A stretch of DNA of 64,000 nucleotides from Alligator mississippiensis (lineage: Eukaryota > Chordata > Crocodylia > Alligatoridae): the NCBI RefSeq assembly GCF_030867095.1, contig NC_081824.1, positions 120,598,162 to 120,662,161 on the forward strand. The letters are read 5' to 3'. Shown one piece after another: positions 38,702 through 49,609 of this stretch. The first letter of the stretch is position 1. Each line of letters opens with the position of its first letter. The position numbers and the translations under genes were made by a program. The notes under the pieces are model-generated. The model was not told where the DNA came from and searched no databases. It worked only from the letters and a program-made list of their open reading frames with translations.

Positions 38702-40358
38702 CAGGGGTGTCCAACCCTTTTGAATGTGGGGCTGGATCACGAACTTTTTATCACCCAGTGGGCCTGGGAGCCATATTTAAAGACCTCACAGGAAGTGGTA
38801 TCACATCAGGAAGTGATGTCAAGTGACCTTTGACACCAATGAAGTTACAGGAAGTGACAATGAAATGGGTCTGGAAATGTGGTTTAAAATCCAAAATAAA
38901 AAAAATATAAAAAGCAAGAATGAAATAATACCAAACACTTGACTAAAATAAACACTTTTGCTTCTACTCACTTCTCAATGAATGAAAGAAGCATAATGCA
39001 AGTCGACAGATCAAATGTGGAAAAGATATCAGCCAGAGTGGAAACTAATCAAAGCAACAAAATATGGGCATTTTTGAGAATAATCTTCAAGAAGATTTAT
39101 TGAATTAATAATTTGTTAGTAACACATCTTTAACAAGTAGTAACAAATTGAACCCCCAATCCCACACAAATAGAAACAGAAGTAAACACAATCCAAACAC
39201 TGGACAGTATTTCTACAGACCTGTTGCCTGGCCGACCTCGTGCCATGCCCGGGTTGACATGGTGCTGCAGGAGCCGCTTGGCTACAACTGTGTTGACCTG
39301 GTGCTGGAGAAGCCGCAGGGCCAGGCCAGAGTTGACTGGAGGCCCACCCAGCCTGCTGGTGCCATGCCTGGGTTGATATGGTGCTGCAGGACCTGCCTGG
39401 GCAGAACCAGGTCAGCACCGGCCAGGAAAAGCAGCATACAGCTGAAGCTGGCTTCCCATGTGCTACTGGGGATGGGAGGAGGCTGGCCAGGTCTGCAGAA
39501 GCAGCGGCAGAGCCGTGTGCCTCTCGGGACTGACCGCTGCAGGCTCATCCTGTCCCAAGTGGCACATGGCTCCGCCACTTCTGCTGGTCGCTGCAGACCC
39601 GACTGGGCTCCTCCCGTCCCCAGCAGCACATGAGAAATGGCACCCTCGGGGCCTTGTGCGTGGGCGGCCAAGCCCGGAGAGCCGCAGTGACCAGGGGGAG
39701 ACTGGCCAGAGGAGCAGGTGCCGCCTTGCTGTGGGGCAGGGCAGGGCAGCGGGGCTGGCTTGAAGTGGGCGGGTTAGGAGGCAGGCGTGGGCTGGCAGTG
39801 CCAGCGGCCGCTGCTTGGCCTCCCGCGTGGGGCCACTCTGACAGTGCAGGGCATGTTCACAGGCTTGTGTCAGGGTGGGGAGGTGGGGGCAGGAGCACAG
39901 GCACTCCTGGACGCGCATCCTCCCTGCCAGTGACCGGCAGGTCCCGGGCCCATGAGCGGAACCGCTCCTCCGCCATCCAGCAGCAAAGTTCTCCCATGAA
40001 GGCTCCATCCTGCGCCTGCCCCGAGCCCGTGGCATCGGCTACAGCTGCCCGGGCAGGCACCAGCTCCTCAGGGCGGGCGGGCAGGCGGGGCCGCTCAGCA
40101 GCCGCAGCCAGCGCCACCCACCCGGCCAGGGAGGGTTCTGGCCCTGTGAGGGACCCGGCTGGGCCGCGCCATGCTGACACGGTGCGTGTGGGAACCTTGT
40201 CCCTTCCCCAGCCCTTCAGCAGCCATTAGGAAGCTGCTGAGGGACTGGGGGAGGGACAAGGAGTGGGAATGAAAATAAACCGTGTTTACTTTCATTTCCT
40301 GTTGCAGCACTGCGGGCCTCAGAAAATGCCTTGGTAGGCCGTATGTTGGACAAGTCTG
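38702..40358. mobile_element. 1.66-kb hAT-type element with 8-bp target duplication
   Basis: The flanks AATTAGAC (38694-38701) and AACTAGAC (40359-40366) match at 7 of 8. The ends are CAGGGGTGTCCAA and, inverted, CAGACTTGTCCAA. The interior has an AT-rich left part and a GC-rich right part (39230-40300) with long frames on both strands. None of these shows a hAT transposase or any other domain I recognise. Confidence 0.8.
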
Positions 40359-40469
40359 AACTAGACCAAGACAAAACAGCTGTAAAACAACAAAGCTGAA
40401 GGTGGATGGGGAGGTTTATTCTGGTCAATAACTGTCAGGACTCCATTCATGGCCAGTTTGCTCCAGGGA

Positions 40470-40790
40470 TTAATACCCCCACAGTATTATCCCACTCAAG
40501 GTCTTAAACCTGGTCCCAAATTTGCCAGGCCTTTAATCCTGGCCCAAATGTGTCAATGGAATATACTGCTGGGGTTCAGCCACATAGCTAGACTGAAACA
40601 AAAGATGTTGCAACAGTAACAAACATGCCACATCCTCAGCCCTGGTTTGAAATGTGCCAGGCTTTTAATCCTGGCCCAAATCTGCTAGCAAAACTGCCAG
40701 GCTTCAGCCCCCACAGTATTATCCCACTCAAAACTCTCATAGTTTTACCCCCATGGATTAATAACCCCATGGTTTTATCCCACTCAAACC
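40470..40790. repeat. Short dispersed repeat units
   Basis: CCACAGTATTATCCCACTCA occurs at about 40480 and again at about 40712. GCCAGGC(C/T)TTTAATCCTGG occurs at about 40527 and 40657. Both appear twice in the same relative spirit, suggesting a partially duplicated unit. Origin unknown. Confidence 0.6.
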
Positions 40791-41703
40791 CCAGGAAAAA
40801 GGAGAAAAGAGGGAGAGAAGCTGTCCCCCAAACTCTGAGACAGTCTTTTTCTTCCTCTACCTTGGATTTTTCCTTCACATAGCTCCAACTTGCTTCTCCA
40901 GTGAAGGTGGGGGAAGACCCCCCTCCATGGGCTGCAATTTTTTGCAGCTCAGCTTCCAGCTTTGCAGCCCCAGAGAGAGACTCTCAGCTGAAAATTCCTA
41001 TATACTATGGCACGACATCACCCTCAAGTATCCAGTCAGGTGTTGCCACATTTCATCATCTCTCTTAGTCAATTACTTAAAAAAGAACACTGCCCACTTT
41101 TGCCAATCAGGCTAGGAGCTGATCCCCATTGCTTGAACCCACTGCTTTCTTGTTCACAGTAAACAGTACGAAGGGTTCTAAACAATAGGCCTAAACAAAA
41201 GCCACAGATATCTGCCTACATGCAGTTTATCTTGGTGTTTTGAAGATAAGGAGGCCTGGTGCTTAAATACAGCATATATAGAAGACATGATCATATACAA
41301 CAAATATGAGAGGAAAAAAACAATTATGTTTAATAACTAGCAACATGAAAATGAGAACACACTTTGCAGCATAAAATGGCTTGTGCATTTTGTAGGTGGG
41401 TTCCATTAGGTTATGATTAAGCTAATTCATTAGTATTATATGTAATTGTATTGATTAAATAAACCATATAACATAGGGTCAGAGTAATAGCTGAGGTCAC
41501 TCTTAGCTGAGGCAATTGTGACACCAGAATCATTGTAACTGAAGCAATCATCACTTTCTCAACTACTAAATAACACATTATAGTTCTATTATAATTAGTC
41601 AGTGTTATGAGAGACTAAGCTCATGTCAAGGGTTCTTTTTAGCAGATGATTTGGTTCCAAGGGTCATTGCTTTTTAAAGGTTCAGCAGCTGCATGCTAGT
41701 TTA

Positions 41704-42395
41704 GGGCGTGTGTAGGTGAAATGGGGTCCCTAAATTGAACTGGTGGGTTTAAAAACGCACCAGTTCAATTTAGGGTGAAGTAAACCCCTGTGTCATACAC
41801 ACACCCTGCACTTACCTGCCTCTCTGGCAGCAGGGAGGGGAGGTTGAGCTGCCGGCAGGAGGAGCGGTCCCTGGGCTATGAGGCGGGGGGGGGGGGCTGG
41901 TGCTTCCCTCCACAGCAGCAGCAGTCCCACCCAGGCAGAACCCACCCGCAGGCACCTGGCACGGGTGGTCCTGGGGGGCACCTCAGCCACGGAGGGAAGC
42001 ACTGGGTCCCTGTGCAGCTCAAGCAGGCAGGCAGGCTCCGGGGAAGGGGGGCGGGAAATCAGGCTCACTGCTTTTCTTGGGCAGAGCCTGCTTTCCTGGG
42101 CTGCTGCCAGGCTCCCTGCAGGGATTCTTGCAGAGCCGTGGAGCTGCACAAAGCCCCAGGCTTTGCTCTGCGGCTGTAGGGGCAGCAAATTAAGACACGT
42201 CCTTGGAGTTTTATTTTGCTGCACCCCAAGTCATTTAAGGCACATTAGGCCACTGAATTTCCTACAGTGGCTGGAATTAATGCACAATACGCTGCCAAGG
42301 CATGCAAATACCAATACAATTAAAGCAGTGCAAAAGCATTTAGCCCGCTTTAAAGTGTTGGGCACACACACCCTTCATTTTGTCTACTCACGGCC
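41704..42395. mobile_element. PIF/Harbinger-like MITE with TTA duplication
   Basis: TTA flanks both ends (41701-41703 and 42396-42398). The ends are GGGCGTGTGTAGGTGAAATG and, inverted, GGCCGTGAGTAGACAAAATG, matching at 15 of 20. Near the left end is a nearly perfect hairpin: CCCTAAATTGAACTGGTG (41728-41745) pairs with its inverted copy at 41758-41775. The GC-rich core gives open frames on both strands but no transposase. Confidence 0.75.
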
Positions 42396-42429
42396 TTAGG
42401 CATTAGTGCTTTAAATGTAGGTATAGGAC

Positions 42430-43720
42430 CCCTTCATAAAGTAGGATAGTGATCTTGTAATAACTGTAATAAATTTAGATACTGGGAAATCCTGGTATGA
42501 CAGGCTCATGACCACCATACCAGCCAATGGGCTTATCCCACCTGAACCACATCTCACCTGGGTCTATTCACCTGCCACAACTTGTTTTTTATACTGGATT
42601 TTACCTCCAGAGGTGGTGCTCAGTAATTTCTGTAGGACCCAGGGTGACTCTACTGGCATGTCTTCTATGGGGCTCCTCCCCCCCTACACCCCACCCCTTT
42701 CTACTAAGATTGTGCCTGCCCAAGCTCCAAAAAGTTCAGAATTAGATGTAATAAACTTATTGGTATCTTCCAAGAAAATAAGCCTCACTTCACATCTAGT
42801 AACAAATACGGTAACTGAGGGAATTACTAAGGAACTACAGAAGCTTCCACCTGAACGTTACCATTTTGAATCCAACCCAGCATAACACAGATTACAAATT
42901 ATTCCCAGGTAATCAATGTTTTTAGGAGTATATGTAATGAGTTGGGGGGATCTCAGCTCCCACCTCACAAGTTCACTGCACATTGATTTACAACTGTTGG
43001 CAGACTCAGCAGAAAGAGCAAGTCATGCATGGACGTTTGAAACTGAGAGAGCCTTGATTCCTCCTGTCCTGATGAAGGCTGAGTCATGTTGGTAGTTTAA
43101 TATAATGGTACTTTTGGTTAAAAATAAGAGAACTTCATTTACTAGACCTAACAAACCTACGCATTTTACCACCAAATCCACAGGATTTTTAAACTGATCT
43201 TTATAGTTGCATACACATTAACTCAATCATTTTCACTAAACGTCACAGATGGAGCTTCACTAGCTTGTCAGCTATATGGCAGCTCCTGCCAGCAACAGTT
43301 CGTGCTTGCCATGAGCTTCCAAACTTTCTTTTGTACTTAATTCCTAAAAGAGCCAACTCTTCCAGAAATAGTCCTTTTTAAGGTTTGTTCACATGTTGGT
43401 GACTGGTATCTCCTGTCCTCCTTACCACTCACTAATGAATCTGCAGGGCTGGGGATAGAAAGATAGTAAATCTGTGATCAGTATTCCAGGATCCCAAACC
43501 CTTAGTAAATAAGGCTCTAATCTTAAATGCATGCATGATTTTAAACATATACATGTTTCCACTGAAATTAAGTTAAACATATAAGAGTTTGTAAGATAAT
43601 ATTCTAAAGATGAATACAGCCATGTTATCAAGAGAGAAGAGTAGTTTATGATGAAAGAAATCTAAGTGATATATTTATTGTGCTGAGCGGGGGAGGGAGG
43701 GGGGGAGGTTTAAAGTAGGA
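42430..43720. other. Intergenic sequence with no recognised gene
   Basis: The frame at 42508-42885 shows no domain. A short segment near 43070-43160 resembles other dispersed repeats in reptiles but cannot be named. G-rich run at about 43688-43707. Confidence 0.35.
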
Positions 43721-43726
43721 CACAGT

Positions 43727-43930
43727 GGGCACCTCTACACAAGATGCTACATTGTCATTGCTACTGCACAGTAGGGTTGGAAACGACTCATGTGCTGTCA
43801 GGACTCTGCAGTAACCACCACTACTGCTCAGTCATTTAGTACTTTCTGGGGCTAAATTTAGTACTAAATGACTGTGCAGTAATAACTGCGCAATAACAAC
43901 TGCGCAGCTGGGCACATGGGTAGACACGCC
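43727..43930. mobile_element. MITE-like element with 15-bp perfect hairpin
   Basis: The left end GGGCACCTCTACACAAGATG and the right end inverted, GGCGTGTCTACCCATGTGCC, share a GGCNNNTCTAC start. Inside, CAGTCATTTAGTACT (43829-43843) pairs perfectly with 43860-43874, with a 16-nt loop. The design resembles the 41704-42395 element (terminal GTGTAG words plus an internal hairpin). No clear target duplication. Confidence 0.5.
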
Positions 43931-44413
43931 AGCTGGGGAAAACTGAAGTAGTGGGAAACACCGAAGAAAGGGATGAGTTTTAGGGCCCTCTTCCTATGAT
44001 TTAGATCCACCCCCTGTAGAGCCCCCAACCCACCCCATGAAAACTTTCCCTGCTCCAACCAGCTCACACACGTTTTTGTCATATTTAACTGCTCCTATCT
44101 GTAACAACTTAAGCCACACTTCATGTTGCACAGAGGCAGATTTTATTTCATCCTTACAAATATGTAAATGAGACCTGTTTTCACAAATTCTTGCAAGTTG
44201 ATTTTTTTTTTCCTGTCCTATTTTGAGTGCAACAAAATGTATTTCTCCTACAGCCACCAGCAGGTTGCCAGATCCCCCAAGCCCTGGGGGTATCCCACCC
44301 CTATTGCAGGACTCTACCTGCTAGCACTTGGGATTTACAGTCATGAAACCTTTTCTACAATTAGAACCCATGCCAGCCCTTTCTCACAGCACACAGTCAG
44401 AGGAGATGGGGTA

Positions 44414-44926
44414 TCATAGAATCATAGAAAATGAGGGTTGGAAGGGACCTCAGGAGGTCATCTAGTCCAATCCCCGTACTCAAAGCAGGACCATCCCCAA
44501 CTAGGTCATTCCAGCCATGCATGGGTGACTGGTGCCTCCCGAGTCGAGAGGGGGCGACTGGGGGTGGGGGGTGCCCTCTGCAGCTGACCCAAAAGGGCCA
44601 GGGGCGCTTCTCCTGGTGCCTCCACTCTCCCGGGCATTGCTCTCAGGAGAGGCATCTGCCCCCTTGCTCATCACCTAAGTGGGGAACACTGCCTGTGCAG
44701 GGGGTGCATCAGCACTCTCAGGGGGTGCATGTGCACCCCCTATATGTTGCCACTGCACTCAAGGCATTGTCTAGCCAGGTGTTAAAAACCTCCAAGGATG
44801 GAGAGTCCACAACCTCTCTGGGTAACCTGTTCCAGTGCTTTACTACTCTCTTCATGAGAAAGATTTTCCTAATATCTAACCTAAAGGGATAGCAGTCCCC
44901 TTTCATTAACAAGTTCACTGGTTAAT
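44414..44926 (-). mobile_element. CR1 LINE 3' end, antisense, interrupted by a 245-bp module
   Basis: It begins ATCATAGAATCATAGAAAAT followed by GAGGGTTGGAAGGGACCTCA, the reverse of a young CR1 tail, and is relatively well preserved. CR1 homology stops at ATTCCAGCC (44506-44514) and resumes at AAGGCATTGTCTAGCCAGG (44760 on). A foreign module at about 44515-44759 is also found near 58265-58426. The CR1 then ends near 44926. Confidence 0.85.
44515..44759 (+). repeat. Dispersed module inserted in CR1 (related to 58265-58426)
   Basis: It opens with GTGACTGGTGCCTCCCGA and closes with GCACCCCCTATATGTTGCC. The module at 58265 opens with GTGACTGGTGCCTCCTGA and closes with GCACCCCCTACCGGTTGCC. Same order and same ends with different middles. 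Class unknown; it may be a short non-autonomous element. Confidence 0.65.
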
Positions 44927-45483
44927 GCAGGGCTGTCCAACTTCTAATCAGCCAGGTGCCATGTGCCCTGCAAGCTGAACAGCAGGGTTTACATGCCATG
45001 CAGGCTGCACCAATGCAAACCATGGATCTGAGCTGTACTCCACCAGGCTACCCCATTGCACTGCATAGGCAATGCCCTGGCCTCACCCCATCTCCCTGGC
45101 TACAGGCTGTCCTACTTCACAACGGTGCTCAAGCATCCTGGACTGAAGACTCCCATGGCACTGCAGCCTGTGCCACAATTTTCCCTGGGGTGAGGGCAAG
45201 AAGTGGGAGCTCAGAGAGTGAAGCTGCTGCCACAACCAAAGCAGTGAGAGGAGCAGTGGCTGGGTGGAAGTCCAGGTGCCACAGGACAGCTGTGGATTAA
45301 TTCACTCACTGGAAACTGGAAGACCCTCTGCCTGAGGAGATTCAAATCCCCACCTCCCAGCAGAGAAGTCTAAGCACTCTGGAAAGAAGAGGGAATTTAC
45401 AGTTCTTGTTAAAATTATTCTGCTTTGCATAAGCTACTTCTGTATGTATTGGTTCCAAGAGGGAGTAAAAGTAATGATGACTC

Positions 45484-45612
45484 ATTAGCTTAGTGATTAG
45501 GGCATTCTCACAGGAGGTTTATATTTCATTCCTCACAAGTGGAGAAGGGTATTGAACCTTGGTCTCTCCCATCCTCAGTGAGTGCTCTAAACATTGAGCT
45601 GCTGGTTACAAA
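45484..45612. repeat. Two tRNA-like segments in inverted orientation
   Basis: The plus strand from 45486 (TAGCTTAGTGATTAGGGC, box A-like) runs to a box B-like TTTATATTTCATTCC. On the minus strand, starting near 45605, AGCTCAATGTTTAGAGC is followed by GGTTCAATACC, again box A then box B. The two face each other over about 130 bp. It looks like a SINE-type, tRNA-derived repeat in palindromic form rather than a functional tRNA. Confidence 0.5.
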
Positions 45613-46038
45613 TAGGGCACCACTACCACCATCATGTGCTTTGTGGACTAATCTGACCAGATATAGAAGGTGAGAGAGGTGTGAAAAGGCCAAATTTATC
45701 TATCTTGTCATGGGTAGGAGTGGACTACGTGCCTGAAGCATACATCACAGTCAAGACTAATGTGCTCAGCAGTAGTGAAGACTAGAATACTAAAAGAATT
45801 CTACTGGTGAAGACTAAAAGATATAGGGGTTTTAGGTGCCAGGTGAGGATCCCATTTTGGATTTAAGGACCTAACAAAGTAATTAAGCATCTAATTCCTT
45901 ATGTGGATCTAACCCCTAATCTTTAGTCTGTTTCTGAGTAACATTAAGTAAAATGTGTAAAAACGTACCTTTCTGCTTCCTTTGTGTATTTGGATACAGA
46001 ATTATATTTATTAAAACAAAGTCCCCCCCCACCCTCCA

Positions 46039-46595
46039 GAAGTGCACACTGTGGCTGGGAGCCAGCCCCACCCCCAGGGGGCAGGGGGAACCCACATCCC
46101 CAGATCTGTGCATGGGGTGGGTGCATGCTGTGGGCTCATGCTCCCTGCCCTGCTGTCCTCCCCCAGGGTCTCTGCAGTGCAACATGTGCAACCCAGAGCC
46201 GCAGGGCCCAGTGGGGCCACACAGGAAAGCTGCTTGCCACTGCAAGCTCTGTGCTGCCCTGGCCACACTTCTCCTGTGTGCACAGGCGCAGCATGGGCAG
46301 CAGTGCAGGGTTGTGCCCCTTGCTCCTGCCTCTGCCTGCAGGGGAAGTGTGGCCAGGGCAGCACAGAGCTCGCAGCAGCAAGCAGCTTTCCTGTGTGGAT
46401 TTGCTGCGCCTGGCCACACTGGGTCATACACGCTGCACTGTGGATGCCCTGGAGGAGGGCAGCAGAGCTGGGAGCATGAGCCCACAGCACATACCTGCTC
46501 TGCCACCGTCTCCTGCACAGATCTGGGGGATACAGGTCCCCTTTGACCCCTGGGAGTGCGCATTGCCACCAGAAGCCAGTCTCACCCTCGCCTGA
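46039..46595. repeat. 550-bp imperfect palindrome (foldback)
   Basis: The left half (CCCCAGATCTGTGC, GTGGGCTCATGCTCC, CACACAGGAAAGCTGCTTGC, CTCTGTGCTGCCCTGGCCAC) recurs in inverted order in the right half, with the axis near 46300. Large open frames occur on both strands because the arms are GC-rich, and they are mirror translations without recognised domains. It lies just beyond the 3' break of the Gmr1-like element. Confidence 0.8.
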
Positions 46596-46739
46596 GCCTG
46601 CAGTGGGGGAGCCACCTCTGTGCTTCTTCTGTTGGAGCAGTTGCTGCCTTCTGTCAGGGGCAGGGAGCTGCAGACCTGGGTCCCTGGCCCCATAGCCCTG
46701 GCAGCTGGGGCCCCCCTCTGGCAAGAATGGGAGGCAGGG

Positions 46740-46870
46740 GCTATGGGGGGGGGGGGGAGTTAGGGGCACCAGTTGGGTTGTGGGGGCTGTTGTGGAGGGA
46801 GTGAGGGGCATGAGCAGGGTGGGGGGGGTGGGCCGTGAGGGGCATAAGCAGGGCTGTGGGGGGGCCTTTA
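46740..46870 (+). repeat. G-rich repetitive stretch
   Basis: G-runs (46746-46758 and others) and repeats of GAGGGGCATRAGCAGGG and GGGGGTGGG. It separates the foldback from the decayed retrotransposon. Confidence 0.6.
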
Positions 46871-46899
46871 ATTTTAAATCGTGGATTTTGGGGTTCTAA

Positions 46900-48332
46900 T
46901 CAGAGAATTTGAATTTTTTTATCAGGGAAAACCAGGATCCCTGGTTATGAGTCTGTGAGGTCTTAAGCCATTTCAGAGGGGTGTGGTCAGTTATTAATGT
47001 AAACTTCTGGCCACGTAATGAAAATACTCTAGCCCCCATTTTATGGCTAGACATTTTCACTCTACAGTGACATACCTTTGTTAGTGAGTGTAAGCGGTTG
47101 GTGGCGTGCCTCCTAGAGCTGAGTTGCCTCCTTGCTGGAATAGTTGTGTTCTGTCCTTCAGAAAAATCTTCTGCCATGCCTTGATGTTAGAAAAGAGAGG
47201 TGCAAAAACAGTTTTGTGAGAAAATGGGGTTGGTTATAGGCTCAGGGTGACATCTTATCTTTGTAGGGCTCCACCATCCCTATAGCCTGCCCTAACCACA
47301 CCAGATGTTCTGGGCGTGATGTTACTCACCTATGCTACTGAGGGTCCTGTCTTAGTCTTATGGACTCCTTTCCTGTACGGTCCTCCTCTAAGTTGGCTGC
47401 TTGCCCTGTTCTTCCCTGCACAGGTCCCAAGGTAGCCACTTCTTAGTTCTAATCCCACCCTTAACCTTCAGGGTCAGGATGGACTTACCCCGCCTTGGGG
47501 TGTAATCCTGTCTGTATCTCTTTTCCTCTAGGTCCCCCAAGAGGTTATCTTCACCCCTCAGGACAGTACTCACCGACAGAACAGTCTCCTCTGTGTCTTT
47601 GTTGGCTCTCACCAGGTAAGTCTGGGATTGGGGTTTCCCCCAACCCCAAAGTTGTTTCTTTCCCTCCTCAGCTCTCGTTGTCTTCTCTCTCTCCTCCTCC
47701 TTCTTCCATTACTCAGATCCAACCCAGACTCTCCCTCAATGTCCCCTTAAATTTATCTCCCGGTCAGCTGGGTCCCTGGGGCAGCCTCCGATTCACTGCC
47801 TTCCCAACCCAGCTGTTTCTCTTTTAACTTTTTGGCACGGCTTTTTCTTTTTCTTTGGCTGCGTCATTCTCCATCTTGGGTTTGAACCCTGGCAGCTGGG
47901 TTTTGCCACAACAGCCTTTGAACTGCTGTGGCCCCAGCTGGTTCCCTTAATTAATCAGGCCATGGTGTCTTTCCCGCCCTGGCTCACCGCGGTTTCCTCA
48001 GCATCTCCCGGTAAGTTTCTTTCCTATGTTTTAATACTTGCGCTCCTGTGCCAGGGTGCTTCAGCCACCCTGTTACAGTGAGAGTTCAACTTGCAGCTGG
48101 CATAGGCTATGAGCTGGTCCACTCTGTCCATTTCTGGGGACAATACAGCTCCCATGGCATGATTAGAGGCATCCGTCTGACAAATGTAAGGCTGTGTGAA
48201 ATCAGGAGTCTTTAGGACCACATCAAGGCACAGTGCTGTTTTTGTTCTCTGAAATGCTTGGAGGCGTGATTCATCCCGCTTTATAAGGTCTGAGCTTTTT
48301 CCCTTCAAAATGTCTGTTAATGGTGTGGTCAC
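46900..48332 (-). pseudogene. RNase H region of the Gmr1-like element, split by a solo LTR
   Basis: The upstream part (48083-48332) contains the RT connection and RNase H start with QTDASNHAMGAVLS, where the D is the first RNase H acidic residue, followed by an ASCKLN segment. The downstream part (46900-47083) continues with a GQKFTLITDHTPLKWL motif, where TDH is another conserved RNase H block. A 989-bp solo LTR lies between. Stops and frameshifts are present in both parts. Confidence 0.85.
47089..48077 (-). mobile_element. Solo LTR, same family, with 5-bp target duplication GTGAG
   Basis: The 989-bp segment starts TGTAA and ends TTACA, perfect inverted ends. GTGAG flanks it on both sides (47084-47088 and 48078-48082). 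It shares blocks with the element's own LTR, for example TGCCATG(C/T)CTTGATGTT (47172 and 52841) and a GGTAAGT block near the other end. The RNase H reading resumes beyond it. Orientation on the minus strand is inferred from this shared order. Confidence 0.9.
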
Positions 48333-48446
48333 CTCCCCCGAAATGTGGAATAAAGTGCCAGTAGTAACTGGCTAGCCTGAGAAAAGCTCTCATCTGTTTT
48401 CTAGTTTGGGGCAGAGGTTAGTCTCTTATGGTTTCTATCTTATCTG

Positions 48447-49160
48447 CTAGCCAGTCGGATACATCTCTATCCCACTGAGAACCTGAGATATTTGGTCTCT
48501 GCCTTTCCTAATACACATTTTCCTGGTTTGGCAGTTAAATCGGCTAATCAGAGTTCCTGGAGGACTGCCCAAAGGGCTTTTAGATGTTGCTCCAACTTGT
48601 TTGAGTAAATGATGATGTCGGCCAGGTAGGCTGCAGCATATCTTTGATGTGGGGCTAGTGCCCAATCGATTAGTCTTTGAAACATTTCCACTGCACCATG
48701 TAGACTGAACGGCATGCGTTTGAACTCATAAAGACCCCATGGAGCGCCAAAGGCAGTTTTTGCTTGATCATTCTTTTGTACTGGCACTTGCCAATATCCC
48801 TTAGATCAGTCCAAGGTGGATATAAATTTTGCTTGCCCTAACCTCTCTAGTAACTTGTTAATCTGTGGTATTGGAAAAGCATCAAATCTAGAGATAGCGT
48901 TCCATTTTCAAAAGTCTATGCACAGCCTTAGTGATCTGTCTAGTTTTGGCACAGCCACTAAGGGGCTTCGCCAGGGGTTTTGAGAATTGGTGATCACACC
49001 CTGAGCTAACATTTTATCTGTTTCAGCCCTTATTAGGTCATATCTATGGTAAGGGATCCTCTGCCATTTCTCCCTTACCTCTTTGCCTTTCGCTGTGATA
49101 ATGCTGTGACTTAGTCCCTTTGTGCATCCAAGAATTTTGCTAAACAAATTGCAAATTTCT
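48447..49160 (-). pseudogene. Reverse transcriptase of the Gmr1-like element
   Basis: The minus strand gives a gypsy-type RT with QGVITNSQNPWRSPLVAVPK, then a KRMPFSLHGAVEMFQRLID block, and a catalytic box reading YLADIIIYS. In active relatives this box is Y-x-D-D, so here the first aspartate has become alanine (a GCC codon). Several in-frame stops and frameshifts separate the parts. It lies downstream of the integrase, not upstream. Confidence 0.9.
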
Positions 49161-49609
49161 TGTACTAGCTGCTCTAACTACACCTTTTGTCCCCCCCTAA
49201 CAACTGGGATCCTAGACAGATATCCTTTGTAAGTCCCCATTCTTCTGGTTTTTTTTATTTTTCTCCTGCTTTACATCTGATCTCTCTCTTACTGGGGTAG
49301 ATAATAGACCCTTTGTTTCTTGCCATAACCTTAGCAAATTAATGTGGTAAATTTACTTTTCTTTCTTGTATCCCCAGCTGGAACACTTCTGGGCCGACTC
49401 ATCTCACTATCTCAAACGGCCCTTGCTAGCATGTCAGGAACTTACTAATAGCACTGGGAAGGAGCACTAACACCTTTTGTCCCTCACTGAGCTTTCTCGT
49501 CTGTACACCCTTGTCATAACACTCTTTTTATTTCTACTGAACTCAACTGAGATGGTCTCGAGCAACCTCTCCGGCCCTCTGTAGCCAGTGCCTCAGTTCT
49601 CATACATAT

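Noticed and set aside
38303..40310. Several 100-200-codon frames on both strands
   Set aside because: They lie in the GC-rich core of a hAT-type element, overlap each other on opposite strands and show no transposase motif.
45953..46811. Frames of 200-266 codons on both strands
   Set aside because: They mirror each other because they sit in a palindrome. No domain is seen.
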